The notes: generated from the sequence alone by a model not told the origin. A stretch of 64,000 nt of DNA from Morganella psychrotolerans (GCF_001676155.1 NZ_LZEW01000034.1:62001-126000); one strand, 5' to 3'; shown: positions 18,380 through 28,644, counted from the first letter of the stretch. Program-made: numbers and translations.

Positions 18380-19933
18380 TCAGCGGAAGCTCAGACGCCG
18401 TTCATTTGTCCGGCGGCGTTTGGCTAAGGCGAGCACAAGGAACAGTGCAGTAGCACCCCAGACCGGCCATGAGCCCATACGGTAGTATGGTGTGAAGCCG
18501 GACGCGGAGGTGATTGTTGCACTCAGTGTAGCTTGCGTGAACTGCGGCAGTTGCGCGGTCACAGAGCCATCCGGAGCGATCACAGCAGTAATACCGTTAT
18601 TGGTTGCCCGTAACAACGGACGACCCAGCTCCAGTGCCCGCATACGTGCCATCTGGAAATGCTGCCACGGCCCGGCAGATCGCCCGAACCAGGCGTCATT
18701 GGAGACAGTCAGCAGGACACCGGTTTTGTCTGTCATGTTTTGGCGTACCTGCTCGCCGAGGATGATTTCGTAGCAGATCTCCGCTGTCAGTGTCATTTTT
18801 CCGGCGGTCAGCGGCGGCTGGGTATAACCGCCCCGGCTGAAGGAGGACATCGGCAGATTAAATAATGGTGCCAGCGGGCGCAGTAAATCTTCCAGAGGCA
18901 CATATTCCCCGAACGGCACCAGATGATGTTTGTAATAACGGTTTTTATCACCATAGCGGTATTCACTGTTATTTCCCAGCACAATCAGGCTGTTGTAAAC
19001 ATCATACTCCGCGCTGTCTCCTTTGCGGGTTGCATCCACCACGCCGGTTATCAGGTGAGCGCCACTGAGGGTCAGCAGTCCGTTAAGCTGCTCCAGAAAC
19101 GCCGTCTGACTGGATGCAAAATCCGGAATAGCGGATTCAGGCCAGATAATCAGAGTGTCCGGGCGGAAATACGGGCGGCTCTCTTTGAGATAAATTCCCA
19201 GGGTTTTATCCAGCATGCCGGATTCCCATTTCAGGGATTGTGCGATATTACCCTGTACCAGCGCGACCTGTGTCGGGTCATTGTTCATCTGATACCACTG
19301 ATAATTTCTCGCCAGCCACGGGGCAAACAGCAGCACCAGCGCAGGGAGAAGCGGCCACACCCGGCGTTTGACTACGGTGAGTGTGGCAAGGCCGCTTATC
19401 ATCATCAGCAGGAAGGTAATCGCATTGACGCCGAGCAGCGGCGCAAGCGCCCGCATAGGTCCGTCAATCTGGGCGTAACCAAATTGCAGCCACGGAAAGC
19501 CGCTCAGCACCCATCCGCGTAAAAATTCAGTCAGTTGCCATAATGCCGGTGCGCCAATCACCAGACGCCAGAGTGTGGCATTGGGGAAGCATTTTACCAG
19601 CAATCCGGCAAACAGCATCGGATAGAGCGAGAGATAGGCAGCCAGCAGCACGACCAGGAACAGATTGACCGCTTCCGGCATACCGCCGAAATCGGCGATA
19701 CTGACATAAACCCAGTTAACACCGCTGCCGAATAAACCCAGTCCCCATGCAAAGCCGATAGCACAGGCTTGTTTTGCCGTCCGGTTCAGGGTTAAAAGCA
19801 ACAGGGCGGTCAGCGCTGTCAGCGCAAAGAACCAGATATCAAATGGCGAAAAGGCCAGCGTTCCGCCGGCCCCGAAAATAAGCGCCAGCAGCAAACGCGG
19901 CCACTGTCGTAAACCATGAGACGATTTCATCAT
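18380..19933 (-). CDS. lnt: Apolipoprotein N-acyltransferase Lnt
   Basis: Lnt adds the third acyl chain to the N-terminal cysteine of lipoproteins in the inner membrane. The 517-residue protein (E. coli 512) has an N-terminal multi-span region followed by a nitrilase domain. The catalytic triad is visible as Glu in IIWPESAIP, Lys in [14 protein letters not shown] and Cys in EICYEIILG. It overlaps corC by 4 bases. A terminator lies 10 bases after the stop. Confidence 0.95.
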   Translation of the reverse strand: MMKSSHGLRQWPRLLLALIFGAGGTLAFSPFDIWFFALTALTALLLLTLNRTAKQACAIGFAWGLGLFGSGVNWVYVSIADFGGMPEAVNLFLVVLLAAYLSLYPMLFAGLLVKCFPNATLWRLVIGAPALWQLTEFLRGWVLSGFPWLQFGYAQIDGPMRALAPLLGVNAITFLLMMISGLATLTVVKRRVWPLLPALVLLFAPWLARNYQWYQMNNDPTQVALVQGNIAQSLKWESGMLDKTLGIYLKESRPYFRPDTLIIWPESAIPDFASSQTAFLEQLNGLLTLSGAHLITGVVDATRKGDSAEYDVYNSLIVLGNNSEYRYGDKNRYYKHHLVPFGEYVPLEDLLRPLAPLFNLPMSSFSRGGYTQPPLTAGKMTLTAEICYEIILGEQVRQNMTDKTGVLLTVSNDAWFGRSAGPWQHFQMARMRALELGRPLLRATNNGITAVIAPDGSVTAQLPQFTQATLSATITSASGFTPYYRMGSWPVWGATALFLVLALAKRRRTNERRLSFR

Positions 19934-20820
19934 GTCAGATTATCTTCATCTAAAGTCGGGATGGGAGCATCGTCCGGAATCTTAACATGTAACTGGATAA
20001 TTTTACGACTGTCCGCCATCGCAACTTTAAACATATAGTTATCTATTTCTATCGTTTCACCGCGTGTCGGCAGATGACCGAATGCCTGCATAACCAGCCC
20101 GCCGACAGTATCCACCTCTTCATCACTGAAGTGTGTACCGAATGCGTCGTTAAAATCTTCTATCTGTGTCAGGGCGCGGACTGAGTAGGAATGCAGACTG
20201 AGCTGACGGATATCCACATCGTCCTCGTCATCATACTCATCCTCAATTTCCCCGACGATTAACTCAAGAATATCTTCAATGGTGACAAGCCCGGAAACCC
20301 CGCCGAATTCGTCGATCACAATCGCCATGTGATAGCGCTGAGAACGGAACTCTTTGAGCAGGCGATCCACCCGCTTACTTTCAGGCACGACAACGGCATG
20401 GCGCAGCACTTTAGCAATACTGAACTCTTCGGAATCACTGCGCATAAACGGCAGTAAATCTTTCGCCATCAGCAGCCCTTCGATATGATCTTTGTCTTCG
20501 CTTATCACCGGAAAGCGCGAATGGGCGGAGTCAATAATCACATCCAGGCACTCGTCGAGTGTCTGATTGCGTTTGAGAGTCACGATTTGTGAACGCGGGA
20601 TCATGATATCGCGAACCCGCTGATCTGAAATATCCATCACCCCTTCAAGCATGTCACGGGTGTCGGGATCGATCAGTGAGTTTTGTTCGGAATCACGGAT
20701 GACCTCTACGAGGTCTTCACGGCTTTTTGGTTCGCCGTGGAACAGTTGCTGACGCAACTGAGAAAAGAAGCCTTTCTTCTGGTTCGGTGTATCGCTACCC
20801 GATGGATGGTCGTCGCTCAT
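19930..20820 (-). CDS. corC: CorC (YbeX), CBS-domain protein
   Basis: A cytoplasmic protein linked to magnesium/cobalt efflux and to ribosome biogenesis in E. coli. The 296-residue protein (E. coli 292) has paired CBS domains, beginning at [34 protein letters not shown] and [35 protein letters not shown], and a C-terminal CorC/HlyC domain with [20 protein letters not shown]. It sits between ybeY and lnt in the conserved order. A run of eight T just upstream of the start leaves no clear Shine-Dalgarno site. Confidence 0.94.
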   Translation of the reverse strand: MSDDHPSGSDTPNQKKGFFSQLRQQLFHGEPKSREDLVEVIRDSEQNSLIDPDTRDMLEGVMDISDQRVRDIMIPRSQIVTLKRNQTLDECLDVIIDSAHSRFPVISEDKDHIEGLLMAKDLLPFMRSDSEEFSIAKVLRHAVVVPESKRVDRLLKEFRSQRYHMAIVIDEFGGVSGLVTIEDILELIVGEIEDEYDDEDDVDIRQLSLHSYSVRALTQIEDFNDAFGTHFSDEEVDTVGGLVMQAFGHLPTRGETIEIDNYMFKVAMADSRKIIQLHVKIPDDAPIPTLDEDNLT

Positions 20821-20890
20821 GGCGGTTTTTTTTAATTCCCCGGTTCAATAAAAGTTGCCGTCATATTTAGCATATAAACGGCACCTCTGA

Positions 20891-21359
20891 CTATGCTTTT
20901 TCTGTGATATAAGGGTCAGAATAGCCTAATTTTTTTTAAGATTTCCGTTTCCAGCCCTTCCATCTCTTCGGCTTCATCGTCTTCGATGTGGTCATAACCC
21001 AGTAAATGCAGGCAACCGTGGATGACCATGTGCGCCCAGTGCTCTTCTTCAGTCTTTTCCTGTTCGGCGGCTTCACGTTCAACCACCTGACGGCAGATAA
21101 TCAGATCACCCAGCAGCGACAGTTCAATTTCCGGCGGTGCTTCAAACGGAAAAGAGAGCACATTGGTGGGTTTATCCATACCACGGTACGTCAGATTCAG
21201 TTCATGGCTTTCCGCTTCATCCACCAGACGGATAGTGACTTCGCTTTCTGCCTGAAACATCGGCAGAACAGCGTCAATCCAGCGCTGGAACATCGCTTCA
21301 GCGGGCATTCCGTCTGCATTTTCGCAGGCGATTTGTAAATCCAGAACCGGTTTACTCAT
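20891..21359 (-). CDS. ybeY: Endoribonuclease YbeY, with a +1 frameshift near the C-terminus
   Basis: YbeY is a zinc-dependent RNase used in 16S rRNA 3'-end maturation and 70S quality control. The metal site [11 protein letters not shown] (HxxxHxxxxxH) is intact near residues 114-124. As written the frame ends at 20916 with [11 protein letters not shown], 147 residues. The last codons follow eight T on the plus strand (20930-20937). With seven, the end becomes [19 protein letters not shown], stop at 20891, 155 residues, exactly the E. coli length and ending. The active site is unaffected either way. The start overlaps the ybeZ stop by 8 bases. Confidence 0.92.
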
Positions 21360-22434
21360 GAGATTGTTCCTGCTGCGCCTGCGCGCGTTCAGTTTCGCGC
21401 TGCTGTTTCAGTATTTGTTTGCGTTTCTGATCTGCGGCTTCCCACGCTTCATAGGCAATAACCACTTTTGCCACAATCGGGTGACGCACCACATCTTCAC
21501 TGTGGAAGAAGTTAAAGCTCAGTTCCGGGACATCAGCCAGCACTTCAATAGCATGGCGCAGCCCGGATTTATTGCCGTTAGGCAGGTCAATCTGGGTAAT
21601 ATCCCCGGTAATGACCGCTTTGGAATTAAAGCCGATGCGGGTCAGAAACATTTTCATTTGTTCGATGGTGGTGTTCTGGCTCTCGTCGAGAATAATAAAG
21701 GCATCGTTCAGTGTGCGTCCGCGCATGTAAGCCAGCGGAGCAACTTCAATCACGTTGCGTTCAATCAGTTTTTCCACTTTTTCAAAGCCGAGCATCTCAA
21801 ACAGCGCGTCATAAAGCGGGCGCAGATAGGGATCGACTTTCTGGCTCAGATCGCCGGGCAGAAACCCGAGCTTTTCGCCGGCTTCAACGGCAGGGCGGGT
21901 CAGCATGATGCGGCGCACTTCCTGACGCTCCAGGGCATCTACGGCGGCGGCAACAGCCAGGTAGGTTTTCCCGGTCCCGGCAGGCCCGATGCCGAAGGTA
22001 ATATCATGATCCAGAATATGGGCGATATATTGCGCCTGATTCGGCGTGCGGGGTTTGACCATACCGCGTTTGGTTTTGATATTGACGGCTTTGCCGTAAT
22101 CCGGAACATGTTCGTCATTTTGCTCAAGCACACGGCTTTCTGCGACCGCCAGGTGAACCTGTTCCGGGTCGATATCACAGATAACGCCGCGCACCGGCGA
22201 GGTTTCCACATAGAGCTGACGCAAAATAGCGGCGGCGGCTTTGACGCAGTGTGGCTTGCCGGTCAGCCGGAAACGGTTTTCACGGCGGCTGATTTCGGTG
22301 CCCAGGCGGCGCTCCAGAAGTTTGATGTTGTCATCAAACGGTCCGCACAGGCTTTGCAGGCGCGCGTTTTCTGCGGGCTCCAGGAAAATTTCCTGAGTGG
22401 CAACCTGTGAAGGTGATGTATAGGTATCTGTCAC
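21352..22434 (-). CDS. ybeZ: PhoH-like ATPase YbeZ (PhoL)
   Basis: A cytoplasmic PhoH-family NTPase that works with YbeY in RNA processing. The 360-residue protein has Walker [12 protein letters not shown] near residues 153-163 and the Walker B-like ILDESQNTT near 249-257. The N-terminal portion contains a KH-like domain ([20 protein letters not shown]). It follows miaB at 51 bases and overlaps ybeY by 8, the conserved miaB-ybeZ-ybeY-corC-lnt order. Confidence 0.95.
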   Translation of the reverse strand: MTDTYTSPSQVATQEIFLEPAENARLQSLCGPFDDNIKLLERRLGTEISRRENRFRLTGKPHCVKAAAAILRQLYVETSPVRGVICDIDPEQVHLAVAESRVLEQNDEHVPDYGKAVNIKTKRGMVKPRTPNQAQYIAHILDHDITFGIGPAGTGKTYLAVAAAVDALERQEVRRIMLTRPAVEAGEKLGFLPGDLSQKVDPYLRPLYDALFEMLGFEKVEKLIERNVIEVAPLAYMRGRTLNDAFIILDESQNTTIEQMKMFLTRIGFNSKAVITGDITQIDLPNGNKSGLRHAIEVLADVPELSFNFFHSEDVVRHPIVAKVVIAYEAWEAADQKRKQILKQQRETERAQAQQEQSHE

Positions 22435-22485
22435 TGAATCTCTCTGTTTTTTATTACGGGCACGAATAATTGCCCGTAATCATGA

Positions 22486-23925
22486 TTAATGTGTGGTTGG
22501 CTTATATGAGCCCACACCCAGTTCATCTTCTTTGCGGGTGCGGGCGATAACGGATGCCGGTGTTTCATGAACCCGCAGGTTCATCTGGTCTTCTGTCCGG
22601 ATAACCTTTCCGCGCAGTGAATTGGTGTAAACGTCGTCAATTTCAACGTCCACAAATTTACCGATCATCTCAGGGGTTCCCTCAAAGTTGACCACGCGGT
22701 TGCTTTCAGTGCGTCCTGATAACTCCATCACGTTTTTGCGGGACGTACCTTCCACCAGGATGCGCTGAACGGTTCCCAGCATCTGACGGCTGTGGATCAT
22801 CGCCTGTTGGGTAATACGCTGCTGTAACAGGTACAGACGTTGTTTTTTCTCATCTTCGCTGACATCGTCGGGCAGGTCTGCCGCCGGTGTTCCGGGACGT
22901 GCGGAGTAAACAAAGCTGTAGCTGATATCAAATTTGATATCATCAATCAGTTGCATTGTTTTTTGGAAATCATCTTCTGTCTCGCCCGGGAAGCCGACGA
23001 TAAAATCAGAGCTGACAAGCACATCCGGACGCGCTTTGCGCACCTTACGGATGATGCTTTTGTATTCCAGCGCGGTATGGGCGCGTTTCATCATAGTCAG
23101 AATACGGTCTGATCCGCTTTGTACCGGCAGATGCAGGAAGCTGACCAGCTCCGGTGTATCTTCATACACAGTAATAATATCATCTGTAAATTCAATCGGA
23201 TGGCTGGTGGTAAAGCGGACACGATCGATGCCGTCAATAGCCGCAACCAGGCGGATAAGTTCGGCAAAGCTGCAAATTCCGCCGCCGAATGCCGGTCCGC
23301 GGTAGGCATTTACGTTTTGCCCCAGCAGGTTAACCTCGCGCACGCCTTGTGCAGCTAATTGTGCGATTTCAAACAGAATATCATCACACGGACGGCTGAC
23401 TTCCTCACCACGGGTGTAAGGTACCACACAGAACGTACAGTATTTATTGCAGCCTTCCATGATAGACACAAACGCAGAAGGTCCGTCAGCGCGCGGCTCC
23501 GGCAAATTGTCAAATTTTTCGATTTCCGGAAAGCTGATATCAACAATCGGGCTGCGATCGCCTCTGAGCCTGTTGATCATTTCCGGCAGACGGTGCAGGG
23601 TTTGCGGACCGAAAACAATATCAACCGCAGGGGCGCGGCGGCGGATAAAATCCCCTTCCTGTGACGCAACACACCCGCCGACACCAATAATAATGTCCGG
23701 ATTTTTGTCTTTCAGGTTTTTCCAGCGACCGAGCTGATGAAAAACTTTCTCCTGTGCTTTTTCCCGGATAGAGCAGGTATTTAACAGGAGAATATCGGCT
23801 TCATCAGAGTTGTCTGTTAAAGTGTAGCCGTGGGTGCTTTCCAGCAGGTCTGCCATTTTGGATGAATCATATTCATTCATCTGACAGCCCCAGGTTTTTA
23901 TATACAGTTTTTTACTCGTCGACAT
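22486..23925 (-). CDS. miaB: tRNA-2-methylthio-N6-dimethylallyladenosine synthase MiaB
   Basis: A radical-SAM methylthiotransferase that modifies A37 of tRNAs reading UNN codons. The 479-residue protein (E. coli 474) holds the auxiliary iron-sulfur cysteines in [20 protein letters not shown] and GGCVASQEG. The radical-SAM motif is CNKYCTFC in [20 protein letters not shown]-terminal TRAM domain follows. It heads the operon and diverges from ubiF across a 204-base spacer. Confidence 0.96.
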   Translation of the reverse strand: MSTSKKLYIKTWGCQMNEYDSSKMADLLESTHGYTLTDNSDEADILLLNTCSIREKAQEKVFHQLGRWKNLKDKNPDIIIGVGGCVASQEGDFIRRRAPAVDIVFGPQTLHRLPEMINRLRGDRSPIVDISFPEIEKFDNLPEPRADGPSAFVSIMEGCNKYCTFCVVPYTRGEEVSRPCDDILFEIAQLAAQGVREVNLLGQNVNAYRGPAFGGGICSFAELIRLVAAIDGIDRVRFTTSHPIEFTDDIITVYEDTPELVSFLHLPVQSGSDRILTMMKRAHTALEYKSIIRKVRKARPDVLVSSDFIVGFPGETEDDFQKTMQLIDDIKFDISYSFVYSARPGTPAADLPDDVSEDEKKQRLYLLQQRITQQAMIHSRQMLGTVQRILVEGTSRKNVMELSGRTESNRVVNFEGTPEMIGKFVDVEIDDVYTNSLRGKVIRTEDQMNLRVHETPASVIARTRKEDELGVGSYKPTTH

Positions 23926-24129
23926 TTTCTCAATCCGCTGTTTTCAGTGAAATAATACCCGCAACACTGAAAAGCATTGTGCGTATCCAATCAGGTTTTG
24001 ATAGAACCAATGGTCGATATTGTATTCATTTGACACACCGGTGACCAGACCCGGTAGCACGGATCTTCACCTTTCCCGGTGAATTTACGGCAATTGAACA
24101 AAAAATCAACGTATTAAAGTAGGTATGTC

Positions 24130-25311
24130 ATGGATAACCCGATAACACATTCTGAAGTCACCGTCGTCGGCGGAGGTATGATTGGTGCCGCCTGCGCCCT
24201 GGGACTGGCTGAGGCCGGTTTTCGTGTCACAGTTGCCGAGCAGCAGGCTCCCGCACCTTTCGACGCACAGGCGCGTCCTGATGTACGAATTTCCGCGGTC
24301 AGCCGGGCATCAGTGGAATTACTGGCCTCGCTTGGCGTGTGGGATGCTGTCCGCGCAATGCGCTGTGTGCCGTACCGGGCACTGGAAACCTATGAAACGC
24401 CGGGGTCTGAAGTCACTTTTACCGCTGAGAGCCTCGGGTTACCCGAACTGGGGTATATGGTGGAAAACCGGATATTGCAACTGGCGCTGTGGGAGAAAGT
24501 CACCGCGCATGAGCGCATCACCTGCCTGTGTCCGGCGCAGTTACAGACAATGACAAAGCAGGCTGGTGAATGGCTGCTGACGTTTGATAGCGGGGAGCAG
24601 ATCAGCAGCCGCCTGGTGATTGGAGCCGATGGTGCGCGCTCGCAGGTCAGAACACTGACCGGTATCGGCAGCTGTGGCTGGCAGTACCGTCAGTCCTGTA
24701 TGCTGATTTCAGTCGATACTCACAGGGCGCAACAGGATCTCACCTGGCAGCAGTTTTTCCCGTCGGGTCCGCGCGCATTTCTGCCACTGTTTGATTCATA
24801 TGCGTCACTGGTCTGGTATGACTCACCTGCCCGCATCCGCCAGCTCAGTAAGTTGCCGATGGCACAGTTGCAGGATGAGATCCGCACGGTATTCCCTGCA
24901 CGTCTGGGGGAGGTTACACCTCTGGCTGCCGGTTCGTTTCCGCTGGTGCGCCACCATGCCGCGCATTATGTTCAGGATGGTGTTGCACTGATTGGTGATG
25001 CGGCACATACCATTAATCCGCTTGCCGGGCAGGGGGTGAACCTCGGATACCGGGATGTGGATGCGTTGCTGGATGTATTAATTAATGCGCGGGCGTGTTG
25101 TGAGGACTGGAGCAGCACTGAGGTGCTGAAACGCTATGAGCATCGTCGCCGTCCGGATAACCTGCTGATGCAGGCGGGGATGGATGCATTCTATCTGGCG
25201 TTCAGTAATACGCTGCCGGGATTGCAGCCGTTGCGTAATCTGGCACTGACAGTGGCGCAACGCGCTACGCCGCTGAAAAAGCTGGCACTGAAGTATGCGC
25301 TGGGGGTTTGA
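24130..25311 (+). CDS. ubiF: 3-demethoxyubiquinol 3-hydroxylase UbiF
   Basis: A FAD-dependent monooxygenase that performs the last ring hydroxylation of ubiquinone synthesis. The 393-residue protein (E. coli 391) has the N-terminal Rossmann motif VVGGGMIGAACALGLAEAG, the internal LVIGADGARSQVR, and the C-terminal FAD motif ALIGDAAHTINPLAGQGVNLG. It stands alone on the plus strand, divergent from miaB and convergent with the tRNA operon. Confidence 0.95.
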   Translation: MDNPITHSEVTVVGGGMIGAACALGLAEAGFRVTVAEQQAPAPFDAQARPDVRISAVSRASVELLASLGVWDAVRAMRCVPYRALETYETPGSEVTFTAESLGLPELGYMVENRILQLALWEKVTAHERITCLCPAQLQTMTKQAGEWLLTFDSGEQISSRLVIGADGARSQVRTLTGIGSCGWQYRQSCMLISVDTHRAQQDLTWQQFFPSGPRAFLPLFDSYASLVWYDSPARIRQLSKLPMAQLQDEIRTVFPARLGEVTPLAAGSFPLVRHHAAHYVQDGVALIGDAAHTINPLAGQGVNLGYRDVDALLDVLINARACCEDWSSTEVLKRYEHRRRPDNLLMQAGMDAFYLAFSNTLPGLQPLRNLALTVAQRATPLKKLALKYALGV

Positions 25312-25362
25312 GTACCGGATGCAGGCAGGACCGGAGGCTTTCTTTTGCTCCCGGGATCGCCT

Positions 25363-25461
25363 GACAGCAGGCAAAAACGAAAAGTCGCTGTAAACACGTC
25401 CCTGTGCGCTCAGGTGCGCCATCCATGGCGCACATGCTTTTCGTTTGTTTTGCCTGCTGTC
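25363..25461. repeat. Nested-hairpin intergenic element between ubiF and the tRNA operon
   Basis: The outer arms 25363-25384 and 25437-25461 are inverted repeats, complementary apart from a 3-base insertion in the right arm. Inside lies a second hairpin at 25414-25433, GTGCGCCAT-CC-ATGGCGCAC, with a perfect 9-bp stem. The whole 99-base unit has the look of a palindromic mobile or REP-like element. I see only one copy in the window, so its family cannot be judged here. Confidence 0.65.
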
Positions 25462-25514
25462 GCGCGTTGTACATTCAGAAACAGACAAAACACAATGTCA
25501 GGATTCAGAAAAGC

Positions 25515-25539
25515 AAAAAGCCCGTCATAGACGGGCTTT
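25515..25539 (-). terminator. Terminator of the tRNA operon
   Basis: AAAGCCCGT-CATAG-ACGGGCTTT forms a 9-bp stem, with a T-run on the minus strand. It lies 7 bases downstream of the last tRNA and may also stop ubiF transcripts from the other side. Confidence 0.88.
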
Positions 25540-25546
25540 CAGAATT

Positions 25547-25621
25547 TGGCTGGGGTACCAGGATTCGAACCTGGGAATGCTGGAATCAGAATCCAGTGCC
25601 TTACCGCTTGGCGATACCCCA
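25547..25621 (-). tRNA. tRNA-Gln (anticodon CTG)
   Basis: 75 bases including an encoded CCA. The acceptor TGGGGTA pairs with TACCCCA. The anticodon loop reads TTCTGAT, giving CTG, which decodes CAG. The T-arm GGTTCGAATCC is canonical. It is the last of five tRNAs in the operon. Confidence 0.97.
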
Positions 25622-25626
25622 AAAGA

Positions 25627-25703
25627 TGGTGGCTATGACGGGATTCGAACCTGTGACCCCAACATTATGAGTGTTGTGCTCTAACCAACTGAGCTACATA
25701 GCC
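25627..25703 (-). tRNA. tRNA-Met (elongator, anticodon CAT), copy 2
   Basis: 77 bases with encoded CCA. The acceptor GGCTATG pairs with CATAGCC, and the anticodon loop CTCATAA gives CAT. The sequence is of the elongator metT/metU type. It is identical to the copy at 25956-26032, including a few flanking bases. Confidence 0.97.
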
Positions 25704-25744
25704 ATCCCGTACTTCTTACTTCTGACATCGTTTTTCAGATTAAA

Positions 25745-25819
25745 TGGCTGGGGTACCAGGATTCGAACCTGGGCATGCTAGGATCAAAACCTAGTGCCTT
25801 ACCGCTTGGCGATACCCCA
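25745..25819 (-). tRNA. tRNA-Gln (anticodon TTG)
   Basis: 75 bases with encoded CCA. The anticodon loop TTTTGAT gives TTG, which decodes CAA. It differs from the other glutamine tRNA mainly in the anticodon arm, as in the E. coli glnU/glnV group. Confidence 0.97.
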
Positions 25820-25863
25820 CCTGAAATACAATAAACAACAACGAACAACAAATGTCACGAGAA

Positions 25864-25948
25864 TGGTGCGGAAGGCGAGACTTGAACTCGCACACCTTGC
25901 GGCGCCAGAACCTAAATCTGGTGCGTCTACCAATTTCGCCACTCCCGC
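25864..25948 (-). tRNA. tRNA-Leu (anticodon TAG)
   Basis: 85 bases with encoded CCA and the long variable arm of leucine tRNAs. The anticodon loop ATTTAGG gives TAG. It occupies the position of E. coli leuW, after the first methionine tRNA. Confidence 0.97.
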
Positions 25949-25955
25949 AAAAAGA

Positions 25956-26032
25956 TGGTGGCTATGACGGGATTCGAACCTGTGACCCCAACATTATGAG
26001 TGTTGTGCTCTAACCAACTGAGCTACATAGCC
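25956..26032 (-). tRNA. tRNA-Met (elongator, anticodon CAT), copy 1
   Basis: First gene of the operon, 77 bases, same sequence as the copy at 25627-25703. The order Met-Leu-Gln-Met-Gln is a reduced form of the seven-tRNA metT operon of E. coli, which has four glutamine tRNAs. Confidence 0.97.
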
Positions 26033-26070
26033 ATCTTTTTCGCGTAACCTTCATCGGCGTTGCGGGGCGC

Positions 26071-26099
26071 ATTATGCTGATTACAGGCAAAAGCGTCAA
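26071..26099 (-). promoter_or_regulatory. Promoter of the tRNA operon
   Basis: On the minus strand TTGACG (26094-26099), a 17-base spacer, then CATAAT (26071-26076), followed by a GC-rich GCGCCCC discriminator. GC-rich discriminators are typical of stringently controlled stable-RNA promoters. The first tRNA begins about 38 bases downstream. Confidence 0.85.
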
Positions 26100-26231
26100 C
26101 TTCTTTTTGCAGATATTTTGACAGAATCCGTTTGTTTGCCTGCATAATAATCACTTTGCAGATAAAGAGAACAAAAAACAGGATAAAATCACGGAGTTGA
26201 CGCATTTCTTTGTGGCTGACGCACCTTGTAT

Positions 26232-27467
26232 TCACCCGGCTTCCGGTGGTTTATTTTCCAGAATATGCTGAAGCAATTCGCCGTATAACATCGCCCGTTT
26301 TATCAGGGCAAATGCTCCGATTGCTGAATTAGACGGTAATTGTGAAATCACCACCGGCAGATCCTCACGGAAATTTTTCAGCACCTGGGTGTTGATGCAG
26401 CTTTGCAATGCCGGTAGTAAAACCGTACTTGCCGCTGTGATTTCCCCGGCAATCACCACTTTTTGCGGGTTAAACAGGTTAATCATGATGGCAATGGCTT
26501 TTCCCAGCGAATTCCCCACCTGTTTAATCACTTCGGTTGCCAGCGGGTCGTTGCGGTTTGCGGCGTGGCAGATAGCGTCAATGGTACAGGTTTCCGGTGT
26601 CAGTTCACTTTTAAAGCCCTGTGCCAGTTGATGACGGACCCGGTTTTCGATTGCCGCATTGGATGCCACTGTTTCCAGACAGCCGAAATTGCCGCAGTGG
26701 CAGCGCTCGCCCAGCGGATCAATCTGAATATGACCGATTTCACCTAAACTTCCGCGCCGGTTCAGCAGGATCTGATGATTGATAATGATCCCCGCGCCGG
26801 TGCCACGGTGAATGCGTACAAGCAGGGAGTCAGCGCAGTCCTGTGTCGCGCCGGAGTAGTGTTCTGCCAGTGCCAGGCTGCGGATATCGTGACCTGCATA
26901 GCAGGGCAACTGAAAATGCTGATGCAGATTATCTGTCAGAGGCCATTCATCAACAGTAATATGCGGCATATAGCGGACTATGCCGCGTTCAGGATCGACA
27001 AGCCCGGGCATGATAACCGCAATCGCAATAAGTTCGCGGATACGCCGCTGGTGGGTCTGAATAAACGTATCGATAAGCGTGATGAGCTGCGCCTGGGCAT
27101 CATCCTGAGAAATAACGTTCAGTGCTGTATTGTGCTCAGCAATTGCCCGTCCGCTCAGATCATAAAGCGCAATAGTGGCATCAAAGCGCCCGAGACGCAC
27201 ACCGATAGTCTGAAACGCGCGGTGCTCTGAAATAATAGAGATCGCGCGGCGTCCGCCGGTGGATGCTTGTTGATCCACCTCTTTTATCAGGCCGCGCTCC
27301 AGGAGCTGACGGGTGATTTTTGTGACACTTGCCGGTGCCAGCAGGCTGTGCTCGGCAATCTGAATACGTGAAATGGGGCCGAGCTGGTCTATCAGGCGAT
27401 ACACCACCGCCCCGTTGAGCTGCTTGACTAAATCAATATTTCCTATCTGCGGATTTCCGTTACCCAT
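26232..27467 (-). CDS. nagC: NagC, N-acetylglucosamine repressor (ROK family)
   Basis: NagC represses nagBA and nagE and is released by GlcNAc-6-phosphate. The 411-residue protein (E. coli 406) has an N-terminal winged helix (GPISRIQIAEHSLLAPASVTKITRQLLERGLI) and a ROK domain. The ROK zinc motif CHCGNFGCLE and the ligand region GTGAGIIINHQIL are present. It follows nagA by 13 bases as the last gene of nagBAC. The E. coli nagD gene is not seen after it. Confidence 0.95.
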   Translation of the reverse strand: MGNGNPQIGNIDLVKQLNGAVVYRLIDQLGPISRIQIAEHSLLAPASVTKITRQLLERGLIKEVDQQASTGGRRAISIISEHRAFQTIGVRLGRFDATIALYDLSGRAIAEHNTALNVISQDDAQAQLITLIDTFIQTHQRRIRELIAIAVIMPGLVDPERGIVRYMPHITVDEWPLTDNLHQHFQLPCYAGHDIRSLALAEHYSGATQDCADSLLVRIHRGTGAGIIINHQILLNRRGSLGEIGHIQIDPLGERCHCGNFGCLETVASNAAIENRVRHQLAQGFKSELTPETCTIDAICHAANRNDPLATEVIKQVGNSLGKAIAIMINLFNPQKVVIAGEITAASTVLLPALQSCINTQVLKNFREDLPVVISQLPSNSAIGAFALIKRAMLYGELLQHILENKPPEAG

Positions 27468-27480
27468 CGACGTATTTTAC

Positions 27481-28644
27481 TCACGATATTGTGACCTCTT
27501 TCCCGTTAACCACTGTCATGCAGATGGAAAAATCAGCGGTAAAGGCGGTCAGATTGGCAATATTGCCGGCTTTTATGCTTCCCAGTCTGTCCTCAACACC
27601 GATTGCCCGTGCCGGATAGAGCGTGGCCATGCGCAGTGTTTCATCCAGCGGGATACCGACGTGCTGAACACAGTTTTGTACTGCGCGGATCATGGTTAAT
27701 GAGGAACCACTTAATGTGCCGTTTTCGTCAACACATAAACCATCACGATAATATATCGTTTTGCCTGCAAATATAAAATGATCCAGACCGCTGGTTTGCG
27801 GATCAAGGCCCGCCGGAGCGGTTGCATCAGTGACTAATATCAGCTTGTCGCCCTTGAGTGCCTTGCTGTTGCGGATATTTGGCCAGGAAACATGCAGTCC
27901 GTCTGCTATAATTCCGGCGTATATTTCGCTGGTATCATAAATAGCACCAATCAATCCCGGCTGGCGACCGGAAATATACGGCATGGCATTGAACAGGTGA
28001 GTAGACAATGTAATACCGTTTTCAAACCCGGCGCGGGCCTCTTCATAGGTCGCATTAGAGTGCCCGGATGAGACAACAATCCCGGCATCTGTTAATTTGC
28101 GGATAACCGCAGGGTCTGCCATTTCAGGTGCCAGGGTGAGTTTGGTGATGACATCGGCGTTTTCACACAGAAAATCAATCATGGCGGCATCCGGCTTGCG
28201 GATGTAGGCCGGGTTATGAGTGCCTTTTTTCACCGGATTAATGTAAGGCCCTTCGAGATGCAGTCCGAGTGCCTGATTTTTATAGGTTTTAAGGTATTCT
28301 CGCATGGTGCTGATGCTCAGTTTCATCAGCGCGTCCGGGCTTGTTATCAGCGTCGGCAGGAAACTGGTACAGCCGGTACGCTCATTAGCTTTTTGCATAA
28401 TTTCAAGCGTACGGACGCTGATATCCGCTTCGTTATCATTAAATTGTACGCCGCCGCAGCCGTTAACCTGTAAATCGATAAAGCCCGGGGAGAGGATAGC
28501 GCCGCCCAGATCTTTTTTCTCAATATCTGCCGGTAGTTCATTTTCCGGACACACCCGGTGGATTAACTCTCCGTCGATAATAACCGCGTGGTTTTCCAGA
28601 CGATCATGACCGGTGTAAATAACAGCATTGGTTAACGCGTACAT
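27481..28644 (-). CDS. nagA: N-acetylglucosamine-6-phosphate deacetylase NagA
   Basis: Removes acetate from GlcNAc-6-P in the cytoplasm. The 387-residue protein (E. coli 382) is an amidohydrolase TIM barrel. The metal region [18 protein letters not shown], the histidine in [13 protein letters not shown] and THLFNAM, and the catalytic aspartate in [10 protein letters not shown] are all visible. It sits 43 bases after nagB, with a small GC-rich hairpin between the two. Confidence 0.96.
   Translation of the reverse strand: MYALTNAVIYTGHDRLENHAVIIDGELIHRVCPENELPADIEKKDLGGAILSPGFIDLQVNGCGGVQFNDNEADISVRTLEIMQKANERTGCTSFLPTLITSPDALMKLSISTMREYLKTYKNQALGLHLEGPYINPVKKGTHNPAYIRKPDAAMIDFLCENADVITKLTLAPEMADPAVIRKLTDAGIVVSSGHSNATYEEARAGFENGITLSTHLFNAMPYISGRQPGLIGAIYDTSEIYAGIIADGLHVSWPNIRNSKALKGDKLILVTDATAPAGLDPQTSGLDHFIFAGKTIYYRDGLCVDENGTLSGSSLTMIRAVQNCVQHVGIPLDETLRMATLYPARAIGVEDRLGSIKAGNIANLTAFTADFSICMTVVNGKEVTIS

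Noticed and set aside
21358-22410. A 350-codon plus-strand open frame opposite ybeZ
   Set aside because: It mirrors a well-supported gene, has low-complexity phenylalanine-rich sequence typical of antisense frames, and no family signature.
25404-25684. Two overlapping frames across the tRNA genes containing GFEPVTPT-like words
   Set aside because: These are translations of tRNA genes on the opposite strand, a common false prediction.
26023-26235. A 70-codon frame upstream of the tRNA operon
   Set aside because: It overlaps the tRNA promoter and the first tRNA and has no plausible start context.
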